Source: Ohtaekwangia sp036786105 | Lineage (GTDB): Bacteria; Bacteroidota; Bacteroidia; Cytophagales; Cyclobacteriaceae | Reading direction: 5' to 3' | Length of the DNA stretch: 64,000 nt | Assembly (NCBI RefSeq): GCF_036786105.1 | Contig: NZ_DAIQRQ010000024.1 | Location: forward strand, 1-64,000 | In this document: piece by piece, positions 25,953 through 33,961 of the stretch | Position numbering within the stretch: position 1 is the first letter of the stretch | Layout of the letters: each line of letters begins with the position of its first letter | Made by a program: the position numbers and the translations under genes | The notes under the pieces: model-generated | Databases searched by the model: none | Seen by the model: the letters and a program-made list of their open reading frames with translations, nothing else | What the model was told of the DNA's origin: nothing

Positions 25953-26243
25953 CTATAGACGCTTGATTGCATAATAGGCTTTGCTTACCAGAAAGACTAT
26001 CAGTCGAACAACATTGTATACAATCAAAACAGCAATCACTGCAATACCAAATATCAGCATAACAGGAAGTGCATTTTTTGAGCTTCCGCGATAGCGAAGA
26101 CCGGGAATACCGGTTTTAAGAGTAAACCCACGTGTGCCAATAGAACCATATCGCCCCCGGTAGCTGGTTGACACACCTGCGTTATTGACATTGATGCCAA
26201 GGCCTTTGCCGATGTTGATCCGTCTTTGAAACCAGAAGCCCAT
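25953..26243 (-). CDS. DUF4236 domain membrane protein
   Basis: A 96-residue protein. Residues 1-55 are a DUF4236 domain: MGFWFQRRINIGKGLGINV, then GVSTSYRGRYGSIGTRGFT and TGIPGLRYR, with the repeated glycines of the family. A single hydrophobic segment follows (about 59-88, VMLIFGIAVIAVLIVYNVVR). Function unknown. It may share a transcript with the lipoprotein downstream, 70 bases away. Confidence 0.88.
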   Translation of the reverse strand: MGFWFQRRINIGKGLGINVNNAGVSTSYRGRYGSIGTRGFTLKTGIPGLRYRGSSKNALPVMLIFGIAVIAVLIVYNVVRLIVFLVSKAYYAIKRL

Positions 26244-26512
26244 ACTTTGTTGTGATGCCGTTCTGAAAAATAACGCGATTCAAATCTGCCTGTAATATCA
26301 TCTTCAACCAATTCGGTTTTCCCAACAACCGTATATAGTTTCCAAAAGCCCCATGGTTATTTCCCAGTAAACAGTGTTATAGTTTTTATTAATATGGCGG
26401 ACATCAACAACAATAGCCAGGTTCTCTTCGTATACGGGCAGGTGTATCTGTCACTCCGGTACATTAGCCGAATTACCTTATATTGCATTCCGGTAGTAAA
26501 CCCCTGCTAGCC

Positions 26513-27148
26513 ATGTCTGCCATTCCTGCTCGTGCTGCTGTAAAGTCATTACAAGCTTTGTCATTTATTATAGTTATCTGTGCAAGCTGCTATACTTCAC
26601 CAGTAGCAGCGCAATCGCGAACCGATGAGTATCGCGATAAATACAGGCAACGACTTCGCGAAGCAGACAGCCTCATAATGAACCGAAAGCGAAACATTAT
26701 CAAGAGCGATGTGCTCGGTGTGCTCGGCGGATACTTCAATGTTACCTACGAACGTCTTGCCCAAACCGCTCCGCGCAGTCTGGTGCTTACGGCAGAGTAT
26801 GATATTTTCTCTTATGAAGAATTTGATTTCAGAGGTGCATCGTTTCAGCCAGGACTGCGCTATTACCTGAACAAGAACCGGCAACCTCCGGCAGGATATT
26901 ATGCACAACCATTTGCCATCTACTCTGACTACAAAGTTACCGACACCAATCAACATTACAGTGCACACATATCGCAGGTAGGTGGAGGATTGGATATCGG
27001 CTGGCAATGGGTAATTGCTAACCGGATCACAATTGATCTATACATCGGGGGTGTGTATGTAGAGACTAACATCCGTGGATCGCTAAGTCACGATGCGATC
27101 CGTTCTTTCCAGCCACTCATTGGTGTCAATGGTGGTTTTATATTTTAG
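26513..27148 (+). CDS. Outer-membrane protein, DUF3575-like
   Basis: A 211-residue exported barrel-like protein. The N terminus is a long signal sequence ending near SPVAAQS, followed by a charged helix (DEYRDKYRQRLREADSLIMN). The body has KSDVLGVLGGYFNVTYERLA, then FQPGLRYYLNKN, a pattern of DUF3575-type Bacteroidota outer-membrane proteins, and ends in GVNGGFIF with a terminal Phe. The ATG at 26513 is chosen because the upstream codon adds ten unlikely residues. Converges with the SWIB gene across a terminator. Confidence 0.78.
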   Translation: MSAIPARAAVKSLQALSFIIVICASCYTSPVAAQSRTDEYRDKYRQRLREADSLIMNRKRNIIKSDVLGVLGGYFNVTYERLAQTAPRSLVLTAEYDIFSYEEFDFRGASFQPGLRYYLNKNRQPPAGYYAQPFAIYSDYKVTDTNQHYSAHISQVGGGLDIGWQWVIANRITIDLYIGGVYVETNIRGSLSHDAIRSFQPLIGVNGGFIF

Positions 27149-27170
27149 TTATACCATGAGGCTATAAATG

Positions 27171-27200
27171 AAAAAGCCCTGCACATGGTGCAAGGCTTTT
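27171..27200. terminator. Bidirectional terminator
   Basis: AAAAGCC-c-TGCAC pairs with GTGCA-a-GGCTTTT, loop atg, between convergent genes ending at 27148 and 27226. Confidence 0.85.
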
Positions 27201-27225
27201 CAAAGCATGTTTTGCAAGCAGTGGA

Positions 27226-27594
27226 TTACTTCACGTGTTTGCTTACGATCTTTGCAAGATCGAACATTGAAATCTGGCTCTTTCCGCCAAACACTGCTTT
27301 AAGTTTCTCATCTCCATTGATCATGCGCTTGTTCTTCTTGTCCTGGAGATTGTTCTTTTTGATATAATCCCAGATCTTTTTCACGATCTCAGTTCTTGGC
27401 AATGCTTTCGTGCCAATCACTGCAGCGAGTGTAGCGCTGGGAGTAAGAGGTGCCATGAAAGCTGCATTAGGTTTCCGCTTCTTAGCGGGCGACTTTTTTG
27501 CTGTAGCCTTCTTGGCTGTTTTCTTTGCGGCCTTCTTAGGTGCCGACTTCTTTGCTGCTTTCTTAGCAGTTTTCTTCTTCGCTGTTTTTGCCAT
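27226..27594 (-). CDS. SWIB/MDM2 domain protein with histone H1-like tail
   Basis: A 122-residue protein. Residues 1-42 are a Lys/Ala/Pro tail of AKK and KKA words, like the C-terminal domain of histone H1 and bacterial HU/H1 tails. Residues about 46-122 form a SWIB/MDM2 domain: FMAPLTPSATLAAVIGTKAL, then EIVKKIWDYIKKNNLQDKKN and a C-terminal FDLAKIVSKHVK. Known in Chlamydia and Bacteroidota, it is thought to act in chromosome organisation or DNA topology. No operon partner. Confidence 0.93.
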   Translation of the reverse strand: MAKTAKKKTAKKAAKKSAPKKAAKKTAKKATAKKSPAKKRKPNAAFMAPLTPSATLAAVIGTKALPRTEIVKKIWDYIKKNNLQDKKNKRMINGDEKLKAVFGGKSQISMFDLAKIVSKHVK

Positions 27595-27756
27595 AGCGTT
27601 TCGAATTTTTTAGATGATACATTCTTATATAAGCACTAAAGTAATAAAACTTTTATCGTTACTCCAACAGCACCCTTTTACTTTTCGAAACGCGAGACTT
27701 TAACAAAGTCAATATCGACAGGACTTTGCCGCGTTTTAGCAGGAGAAACTACTCTC

Positions 27757-27980
27757 TTTTCATTGGAGAAAACTACGCATCGCCCAATGGAATACACCTG
27801 CGAAAGTATTGCTACAACTGCGTTTTCCCAATGAAAAACGTGATTTTCCCAATGAAAACAAGGATGAAGAACTGATTTTTCATTGGAGAAACAATGTTTA
27901 GCAATCACCGCGATGGCTTGTCAGACACTTCATGATGGAGATCATAGACTATCACTTCGCAGCGATTTTCCCAATGAAAA
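27757..27980. repeat. Six-copy TTTTCCCAATGAAAA cluster
   Basis: Three identical copies on the plus strand (27823-27837, 27844-27858, 27966-27980), two variant copies in inverted orientation (TTTTCATTGGAGAAA at 27757 and 27877) and a shorter one (CCCAATGGAA at 27783). Spacing is irregular, so this is not a CRISPR or a simple tandem repeat. Confidence 0.85.
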
Positions 27981-28016
27981 TTTTTTTTTCAGAAGAACAT
28001 TTTTTTGCTGTTCATT

Positions 28017-28240
28017 AATAGCCGCAGGTTGTTGGCTGCCACCTGCTGGAGGTGTGAGTGAAATTGGGTGTGACTTTGTACTTCAACATTCGTTGATCGG
28101 TGTTTCTTGTTCGGTATTTTTTATAGCTGCCAGTTCCTGGCTACTGGCCACAAGAAAAGTATGAATTGAAGTTAGGCTGTACGTGCTGCTGCTATTTTTC
28201 TTTCGGACGTTCCGTCCTCCGGACTTCCCGACTCTTCTAA
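28017..28240. repeat. Composite dispersed element, copy 4
   Basis: 28017-28060 read on the minus strand gives CACTCACACCTCCAGCAGGT then GGCAGCCAACAACCTGCGGC (module 2). 28201-28240 reads TTTCGGACGTTCCGTCCTCC then GGACTTCCCGACTCTTCTAA (module 1). The two are about 140 bases apart. Confidence 0.7.
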
Positions 28241-28440
28241 CATCCGGCTTCATCCCAATCATGGGATTCAATGCAATCTTCGGACCGTGTACCCATGGAT
28301 GCGTTGTTTCAATTGTGAACCTTAGGCGGGCGGGGAAGGACTGGTACGTGCGCTGGAAGATATAGCATGGTTGCCGAACTTATAATAAAACCAATGTTAC
28401 ACAGGATCACGAAGGAGACGCAGCGTTACACCAGAAAATG

Positions 28441-28490
28441 CCAGCGGACTTCCAGACTTTCTGCCTTCCGGTTTTTCGGACTTATAACAA
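28441..28490 (+). repeat. Composite dispersed element, partial copy 5
   Basis: Only module 1 is clear: GACTTCCAGACTTTCTGCCT then TCCGGTTTTTCGGACTTATAAC, close to the start of the next (minus-strand) gene's 3' end. Confidence 0.5.
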
Positions 28491-28547
28491 ACAAAAAAGC
28501 AGAAAGCGAGTAATCACTTCCTGCTTCTTATTTGATATATACTGACA

Positions 28548-28952
28548 CTAATCTTTGCGCAGGGGTATCAATGTACGGAGTTTGCTATCACGAAAATATA
28601 GTCCGGCCCAGACGAGCACACCGAATATAAGAGGGAAATACAAGGGCTGGTGTGCATGCACCATTGTAGCAGTGGCACCTCCCAGGTAGCCTGTTAACAG
28701 AATCGCACCGAGTATAGCTGTGCGTGGAATTGTATAGAGAATGGTGCAGAGAGTGAGGGTGATGCCCAATGGCTGTACAAAGCTCTCGGAAAAACCGAGC
28801 TGCGTTGTTCCTTGCACGTGGTGAGCTTCACGAAAGATCTTCATGATGCCATCGGCCAACAGGAAGAGTATACACAATGCGCTGATGATGCGGCCTGTCC
28901 AAAGTGCTGCATGAGATGGTGTTTGGGTTGCTTCAATTTTAATCGTTTCCAT
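28548..28952 (-). CDS. DoxX-like family membrane protein
   Basis: A 134-residue four-helix membrane protein of the DoxX-like family: TGRIISALCILFLLADGIMK at the N terminus, QPLGITLTLCTILYTIPRTA and GAILLTGYLGGATATMVHAH carry the conserved helix ends, including the final His motif. Family members are small membrane proteins of unclear activity, sometimes linked to quinone or sulfur chemistry. It lies 47 bases downstream of the DUF1801 gene in the same direction and may be cotranscribed. Confidence 0.9.
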   Translation of the reverse strand: METIKIEATQTPSHAALWTGRIISALCILFLLADGIMKIFREAHHVQGTTQLGFSESFVQPLGITLTLCTILYTIPRTAILGAILLTGYLGGATATMVHAHQPLYFPLIFGVLVWAGLYFRDSKLRTLIPLRKD

Positions 28953-28999
28953 AATCTTTATATTAGTTATAGTTAGTTACGGTATTTATTTAATACTGT

Positions 29000-29392
29000 T
29001 CATTTCTTCGCCTTGCTTGCTTTAATCGCAGCATTCTCATCGATACGTGCTTTTACGATCTTCTTTACCAGCGCTACAGGAATTGGCTCATCCATCGGGA
29101 AGCGTATGGTGCCCGTGGCAACACTATATTTCTGAACTTCTTTCGCAAAAGAATCCAGGATGGATTTACTCATTACATAAAAGCCGATGTGATTTTGTGC
29201 TACGCCAAACCCGACCAACATACCGTTGTATTTATAGGCCGGTATCTGGTAGCTGATCACTTCCTCTGCTTTGGGTGCGGCAGACCTTATGGCCTGGCGA
29301 AGTTTTTCTACCGCCGGCAATACAGTTTCCGGTACAGTAGCCATGTACTGATCTACGGTGGTAACTTTTTCGGCTCCTTTTTTCATACCCAC
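29000..29392 (-). CDS. DUF1801 / YdhG-like iron-chaperone family protein
   Basis: A 130-residue DUF1801 protein (frataxin-like fold, sometimes annotated iron chaperone). Typical segments: VEKLRQAIRSAAPKAEEVIS, YQIPAYKYNGMLVGFGVAQN, HIGFYV and the C-terminal TIRFPMDEPIPVALVKKIVK. It ends in a Lys/Ala-rich tail. The ATG at 29392 or the one two codons later (29386) may be used. Function is not established. Confidence 0.9.
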   Translation of the reverse strand: MGMKKGAEKVTTVDQYMATVPETVLPAVEKLRQAIRSAAPKAEEVISYQIPAYKYNGMLVGFGVAQNHIGFYVMSKSILDSFAKEVQKYSVATGTIRFPMDEPIPVALVKKIVKARIDENAAIKASKAKK

Positions 29393-29713
29393 TTAGTAGT
29401 TTTGTTTGATGATGTAAAGGTATAGCAGGCATTGAAGCACTGCGTTGTGTAAAAGCGACATTTTATGGGGCGGATTCCGACATTAATTCAGGCAGGACGC
29501 CCGTGAGAACATTTATCAATGAAAGTAATAAGACGCAAGCCGGTGACGGTCAACCGTATTAAGCGAATACGATACAAAGCGTCCGGAATCACAACGCGGT
29601 CGTCCGAACACGGAGACGAAAATATACAGTGAAGAAGTGCATTCGTGCTTGTGTGCCGGATGAATATTTGCTGTAAATTATTAATATTACTTTCTGACCT
29701 TACGACATCACCT
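29393..29713. other. Intergenic region before the FtsX-type permease
   Basis: About 320 bases between divergent genes. Several CGTCCG/CGGAC words occur (near 29580 and 29603), which might be regulator sites, but no clear symmetrical operator or promoter can be defined. Confidence 0.35.
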
Positions 29714-32122
29714 ATGTTGAAGCACTATTGGAATACGGCTATCCGTAATCTTCGCCGGAATAAACTCTTCACCATCATCAATGTTATCGGGCTTTCGGTA
29801 AGCATTGCTGTTTTTCTGGCACTGATCAGTTATGTAAAATACCAGTTCAGCTACGACAAATTCTATCCGGGTGGCGACAAGATATACCGCATCGACTATT
29901 ATGAATATCAACAAGGCTTGCCGGTGCTTCAGAGCGCCCGCACCCATGATCGTACAGCATTGCTGGCAGCCAGCTATGTGCCGCAGATAGAAGCGGTAGC
30001 CCGGGTATATAATGAGAAAGCATTTGTTTTTACTGAAGACGTGCGCCTGGTTGACCAGAATATGTTGTTTGCCGATAGTTCTTTCTTTAAAGTATTTGAT
30101 CTGAAGATTATCAGCGGATCGCCTGATAAAGCGCTTACGCCACCCAACTCGGTAATGATCTCAAAGTCGCAGGCAAAAGTATATTTTGGCGATGAAGAAC
30201 CGGTAGGCAAGACACTGTATTTTAATGAGCACCTTCCCTTTACAGTAACGGGAGTGTTTGAAGACGTTCCGAAGAATAGTTCAATGGACTTTGACTTTCT
30301 GCTTTCATGGTCTACCATGCCATTCTATGGATGGGTATCCAAAGATGGTGACTTCAACGCTCCGTGGACATTTACCTTTGTGAAACTCCGCGATCATGTA
30401 GCCGATATAGCAGCAATCAACCAAGCACTATCACGCATGGCGAAAGAGCACATTACTACCCTGGAGAAACGCGGCCACACCGGACGTTACGAGTTACGTC
30501 CGTACGAATCGTTGCATACTTTGCCCGGATTATCGGGAGAAGTAAAACCATCTACCAGCAAAACACTGCTCTATGCCTTACTATCACTGGCTGTGTTTAT
30601 ACTTGTAGCAGCCTGGATCAACTACATCAATCTTTCACTGGCCCGTTCCATTGAACGCGCAGACGAGATTGGTGTTCGAAAAGTTTTTGGAGCATCACGC
30701 ACAGCCATCAGCGGTCAATTTATACTGGAGGCCGGTATACTTTCCTTTACTACATTTCTGTTGGGCTTGGGACTATATATTCTCTTTACCGGGCCGCTGT
30801 CAGATATACTGTTCACGCATGTTACCTTCTCTCCTACAAGTACCATTACGTGGTTGCTATACCTGTTCGCGTTTGTAGCGGGCACAACGCTCATTGCATT
30901 CTACCCGGCACACTTTATGTCCAGGCTAAAACCTGCGCTCATTCTCAAGAACAAACTTGGCAGCGGCAAAGGAAGAGCCGGTCTACTTCATCAGGGGCTT
31001 ATGATGTTTCAGTTATTCCTTGCAGTTGCGATTGTTGGTGTTACCATTATAGCCGGACGGCAGATTGCCTTCATGCAACAATTCGATTCGGGATTTAATG
31101 CAAGCGCCACGATAAGTTTGCGTGCACCAGCCTCCACCAACTCTGATTCGCTGCGTTATTCAAGGTATACTTCATTCCGTGAGGACGTTTTACAACTGGC
31201 AGCGTTCACAGCCGGTACAGCTTCCATGAATATACCCGGAGAAGAAATTCGCTACCACGATGAAGATGTTCACGCGGTTGGATCAAAGAATGAAAAGAAA
31301 CAATCGTTCCGGATCATGTGGATCGATGAAGGCTACCAGGAAACATTCGGCATGATCTTAACGGGCGGGCGTAATTTTCGTGACAGGGAATTTGGCAACA
31401 CCTGTATCATCAATGAAACTGCAGCGCGTGCGCTGGGCTATGCCAATCCGGCCGATGCTGTTAACACATCCATTCTTACCAGCGAACATAAACCCGTTAC
31501 CATCGTTGGTATCTGGAAAGATTACCACCACGAATCGCTGCGCAAACCGGTTGATCCTATCATCTTCTATTATCACCATCCGCACGAGTATGGTTACTAT
31601 TCATTCCAGGTACAATCACGACAAGGCGATTACCTGGAAGCACTTGAAAAGATCTGGCATAAACATTATCCCAACGATCAATTTATATACTACTTCATGG
31701 ATCGCTTCTTTGAAGAGCAATACCGCTCGGATGAATTGTTCGGAAGGTTGTTGAATCTCTTCAGTGTTATTTCCATTACGGTAGCGAGTCTCGGTTTGTT
31801 TGGTATGGCATCGCTGGCGATGGTAAAGCGAACGAAAGAGATTGGCGTTCGCAAGGTATTGGGTGCATCGGTATGGAATATACTCGTTATGCTTTCTTCC
31901 AGCTATGTAAAGCTTATTGCCTTTAGCTGCGTATTTGCCTTTCCGCTCGCGTATTACCTGATGTATACCTGGCTACAGGAATTTGCCTATAAAATCACAA
32001 TACAATGGTGGATGATTATACTACCTGGTGTCATTGTGCTGGCGGCAACGTTGCTAACCATTGCCGGGCAATCCATTCGCGCAGCGATGGCGAATCCTGC
32101 CAGGAGTTTACGCGATCAGTAA
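29714..32122 (+). CDS. ABC transporter permease, MacB/FtsX type
   Basis: An 802-residue permease with two FtsX units. An N-terminal transmembrane helix (NKLFTIINVIGLSVSIAVFL) is followed by a large MacB-like periplasmic core domain (about 50-250), three helices (first FtsX domain about 285-410 with ADEIGVRKVFGAS), a second helix and periplasmic domain, and a final FtsX domain with TKEIGVRKVLGASVWNILVM. Such double permeases in Bacteroidota act as mechanotransmission ABC transporters and need a separate ATPase, which is not adjacent. The ATG at 29714 begins the family-typical MLKHYWNTAIRNLRRNK. Confidence 0.95.
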   Translation: MLKHYWNTAIRNLRRNKLFTIINVIGLSVSIAVFLALISYVKYQFSYDKFYPGGDKIYRIDYYEYQQGLPVLQSARTHDRTALLAASYVPQIEAVARVYNEKAFVFTEDVRLVDQNMLFADSSFFKVFDLKIISGSPDKALTPPNSVMISKSQAKVYFGDEEPVGKTLYFNEHLPFTVTGVFEDVPKNSSMDFDFLLSWSTMPFYGWVSKDGDFNAPWTFTFVKLRDHVADIAAINQALSRMAKEHITTLEKRGHTGRYELRPYESLHTLPGLSGEVKPSTSKTLLYALLSLAVFILVAAWINYINLSLARSIERADEIGVRKVFGASRTAISGQFILEAGILSFTTFLLGLGLYILFTGPLSDILFTHVTFSPTSTITWLLYLFAFVAGTTLIAFYPAHFMSRLKPALILKNKLGSGKGRAGLLHQGLMMFQLFLAVAIVGVTIIAGRQIAFMQQFDSGFNASATISLRAPASTNSDSLRYSRYTSFREDVLQLAAFTAGTASMNIPGEEIRYHDEDVHAVGSKNEKKQSFRIMWIDEGYQETFGMILTGGRNFRDREFGNTCIINETAARALGYANPADAVNTSILTSEHKPVTIVGIWKDYHHESLRKPVDPIIFYYHHPHEYGYYSFQVQSRQGDYLEALEKIWHKHYPNDQFIYYFMDRFFEEQYRSDELFGRLLNLFSVISITVASLGLFGMASLAMVKRTKEIGVRKVLGASVWNILVMLSSSYVKLIAFSCVFAFPLAYYLMYTWLQEFAYKITIQWWMIILPGVIVLAATLLTIAGQSIRAAMANPARSLRDQ

Positions 32123-32146
32123 GTCCTGCCAAATGCACTATATATT

Positions 32147-32917
32147 TTACCAAAATTCAGACTGGAAGAATTGTTTAGGTGACTGCCCTGTAAACGATTT
32201 GAAACTTTTAATAAAATGTGCCTGATCAAAATAGCCGAATGAAAGTGCCAGGTCGGTAAGACTGGATGCTTTTGGTTGATGCGCAATCAATGAACGCAAT
32301 CGCACAATCTCTGCATATTGCTTGGGAGAAGCACCAACCACTTTTCTGAATCTCTTCTCAAAAGGATCCTGGCTAATGTCGAGTGAAGAAAGTAATTCCT
32401 GAATGCGTATCGATCCCTGGTTGTGCACGATCTGCTGCAAGGCTGCGTGCACAAGTTTATCAGACTGACGTTCTTTATACTGCGACTTCAAAAATTGTTC
32501 TATAACGGCTATGCGGCTAGGATCATCATTCGCTTCGGCCAGTTGCTCATGTACTATATCTATCGTGGATTGCTTTATAAACGCATCTGCAGCTATTGTT
32601 TCATTGAAGAACTCATGTAGCGGAACATCAAAGAATGCAGTGGCACCGGCTTCCGTAAATTTTACCAGCAGCACTGATCCATTGGCCGGATACGTAACCA
32701 CGCGAAACGAACGTTTCAACCCGGTAATAGCCGTAGCAGGTATAGTGGTCGCAGCAGCATTGTCGGTATACTTTATCTTACCCTGCAGGCTGAATGCCAT
32801 AATGATGGAAGCATCAGGCAAAATTCTATTCTGCATACCTTCTTGACTTTCAATAAGCATGAATGCTTTTATGAAAGGTTGGAGGCGTGTGGAAGGAAGA
32901 TAGTTTTTGATGATCAT
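32147..32917 (-). CDS. AraC-family transcriptional regulator
   Basis: A 256-residue regulator. The N-terminal domain (YLPSTRLQPFIKAFMLIESQ, ILPDASIIMAFSLQGKIKY) belongs to the group whose effector domain starts by PxxxLxxFI. The C-terminal helix-turn-helix pair (about 155-256) contains IRIQELLSSLDISQDPFEKR, ASPKQYAEIVRLRSLI and LTDLALSFGYFDQAHFIKSF, ending FTGQSPKQFFQSEFW. It stands alone. A GTTA-type repeat arm and a scaffold gap lie right upstream. Confidence 0.93.
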   Translation of the reverse strand: MIIKNYLPSTRLQPFIKAFMLIESQEGMQNRILPDASIIMAFSLQGKIKYTDNAAATTIPATAITGLKRSFRVVTYPANGSVLLVKFTEAGATAFFDVPLHEFFNETIAADAFIKQSTIDIVHEQLAEANDDPSRIAVIEQFLKSQYKERQSDKLVHAALQQIVHNQGSIRIQELLSSLDISQDPFEKRFRKVVGASPKQYAEIVRLRSLIAHQPKASSLTDLALSFGYFDQAHFIKSFKSFTGQSPKQFFQSEFW

Positions 32918-32930
32918 CTGTTTTTAACGT

Positions 32931-32967
32931 GGTCGTTAATTGTTAGCGATTACCTGTCAGAAGCTGC
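32931..32967. repeat. GTTA-type dispersed repeat, copy 2 (one arm, ends at gap)
   Basis: GTCGTTAATTGTTAGCGATT then ACCTGT closely matches the left arm of the 13316-13395 hairpin (GTTAATTGTTAGCCGTTACA). The second arm would fall in the 100-N gap. Confidence 0.6.
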
Positions 32968-33067
32968 NNNNNNNNNNNNNNNNNNNNNNNNNNNNNNNNN
33001 NNNNNNNNNNNNNNNNNNNNNNNNNNNNNNNNNNNNNNNNNNNNNNNNNNNNNNNNNNNNNNNNNNN
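32968..33067. other. Assembly gap of 100 N
   Basis: Run of 100 N, a placeholder length. No duplicated flanks are seen here, so sequence of unknown size is missing; the break coincides with a dispersed repeat. Confidence 0.9.
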
Positions 33068-33213
33068 ATGTTTCTCATTCTGTATGATTTAACCATTTTA
33101 TATCTTAATGTTTTGATTTTATTCCATTATTCTTTGTGCTTCGATGTAGTGTGGTCAAACTCGCGCGGCAATTTCAACTTGCTCTCATAGCAAATGTGCA
33201 GGCGCGCGAAATG

Positions 33214-33263
33214 AAAAGCTAAAAGCTGTTGTGCCGCTGGCAGCACAACAGCTTTTAGCTTTT
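33214..33263. repeat. Long perfect hairpin 1
   Basis: A 21-bp perfect stem: 33214-33234 (AAAAGCTAAAAGCTGTTGTG plus C) with 33243-33263, loop of 8 bases. The T-rich downstream edge makes it terminator-like on the plus strand. Confidence 0.85.
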
Positions 33264-33266
33264 TAA

Positions 33267-33308
33267 TTTTTCTCCGAAGGTTTCGCCTGCGAAACCTTCG
33301 GAGAAAAA
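33267..33308. repeat. Long perfect hairpin 2
   Basis: A 20-bp perfect stem: TTTTTCTCCGAAGGTTTCGC (33267-33286) with its complement at 33289-33308, and only 2 bases between. It begins four bases after hairpin 1. Confidence 0.85.
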
Positions 33309-33575
33309 TCTTCAAGGTGTGCCTTCGGATTAGCGATTAGCAAACAGCGTAAAACTCAACTCGCACCGGTTGGCACAATCATGCTAATAGCAACTAACCA
33401 AAAGTGAATGATCAATCGTAAGCAGTTTGATCATTCTGGCCGGAAGTTGACAAAGCAAGATTGATTTCTAATTGCCTATCGAAAATACAAAGGAAAAAGT
33501 AATTTAAATGCCTAATAACAAAAACAGTATCTTCGGGATAACGCCTTCTTCCTACCTCAATTAAAAAGATGTTTT

Positions 33576-33932
33576 ATGGCTGTAAATGAAAAGCTGGCAA
33601 GCCGCATCCGCGAAGCGCTTGCTGACATTAAAAAAGTAGAAGAAAAGAAAATGTTCAGCGGCATGTGCTTTATGGTGAATGGCAAAATGTGCGTATGTGT
33701 AAATGAAGAAGAAATGCTCTGCCGCGTAGGGCCGGACGCTTACGAAGAAGCGCTGGAACGGCCCGGCTGCAGAGCCATGGTGCACAACGGCCGCACCATG
33801 ACGGGCTTTGTGTTTGTACACGAAGACGCTATAAAAACCAAAAAGAATTTTGATTACTGGATAGCGCTGGCGCTCGCCTTTAACAAAGAAGCAAAAGCTG
33901 CGAAAAAACCAAAAAAGAAAAAAGCGAGTTAA
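33576..33932 (+). CDS. TfoX/Sxy N-terminal domain protein
   Basis: A 118-residue TfoX N-terminal domain protein without the C-terminal domain of the competence regulator. Key segments: IREALADIKKVEEKKMFSGM, CFMVNGKMCVCVNEEEMLCR and MTGFVFVHEDAIKTKKNFDY. The tail is Lys-rich (AAKKPKKKKAS). In Bacteroidota these short proteins have no proven competence role. Its stop is 27 bases from that of the convergent pgeF gene. Confidence 0.93.
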   Translation: MAVNEKLASRIREALADIKKVEEKKMFSGMCFMVNGKMCVCVNEEEMLCRVGPDAYEEALERPGCRAMVHNGRTMTGFVFVHEDAIKTKKNFDYWIALALAFNKEAKAAKKPKKKKAS

Positions 33933-33961
33933 CCTTCAATCAAATACACTATAGATATAGC

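Larger units (their letters stand above)
27595..28547. other. Long intergenic region rich in repeats
   Basis: About 950 bases without a believable gene. It holds the TTTTCCCAATGAAAA cluster (27757-27980), composite element copy 4 (28017-28240) and a partial copy (28441-28490). A minus-strand frame (27678-27908) is only a translation of the repeats. The stretch 28260-28400 holds nothing I recognise. Confidence 0.65.
32918..33575. other. Intergenic region with gap and hairpins
   Basis: Contains a truncated GTTA-type repeat (32931-32967), a 100-N gap, 146 bases of unassigned sequence with a gcgcgc-rich inverted repeat (ctcgcgcgg ... aggcgcgcga), and the twin hairpins at 33214-33308. No gene. 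Confidence 0.55.

Noticed and set aside
27678..27908. 76-codon minus-strand frame with repeated FHWEN and FSNEK words
   Set aside because: The repeats in the peptide come straight from the TTTTCCCAATGAAAA DNA repeats in both orientations; no start context, no homology, and the region is otherwise non-coding.
27757..27980. Possible CRISPR array
   Set aside because: Repeats are only 15 bases, in both orientations and unevenly spaced; there is no cas gene.
29560..29640. Inverted CGTCCG/CGGAC words before the FtsX permease as an operator
   Set aside because: No consistent spacing or symmetry could be defined; left as an open possibility only.
33127..33315. 62-codon minus-strand frame across the twin hairpins
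   Set aside because: It is a translation of two palindromes; no coding signature.
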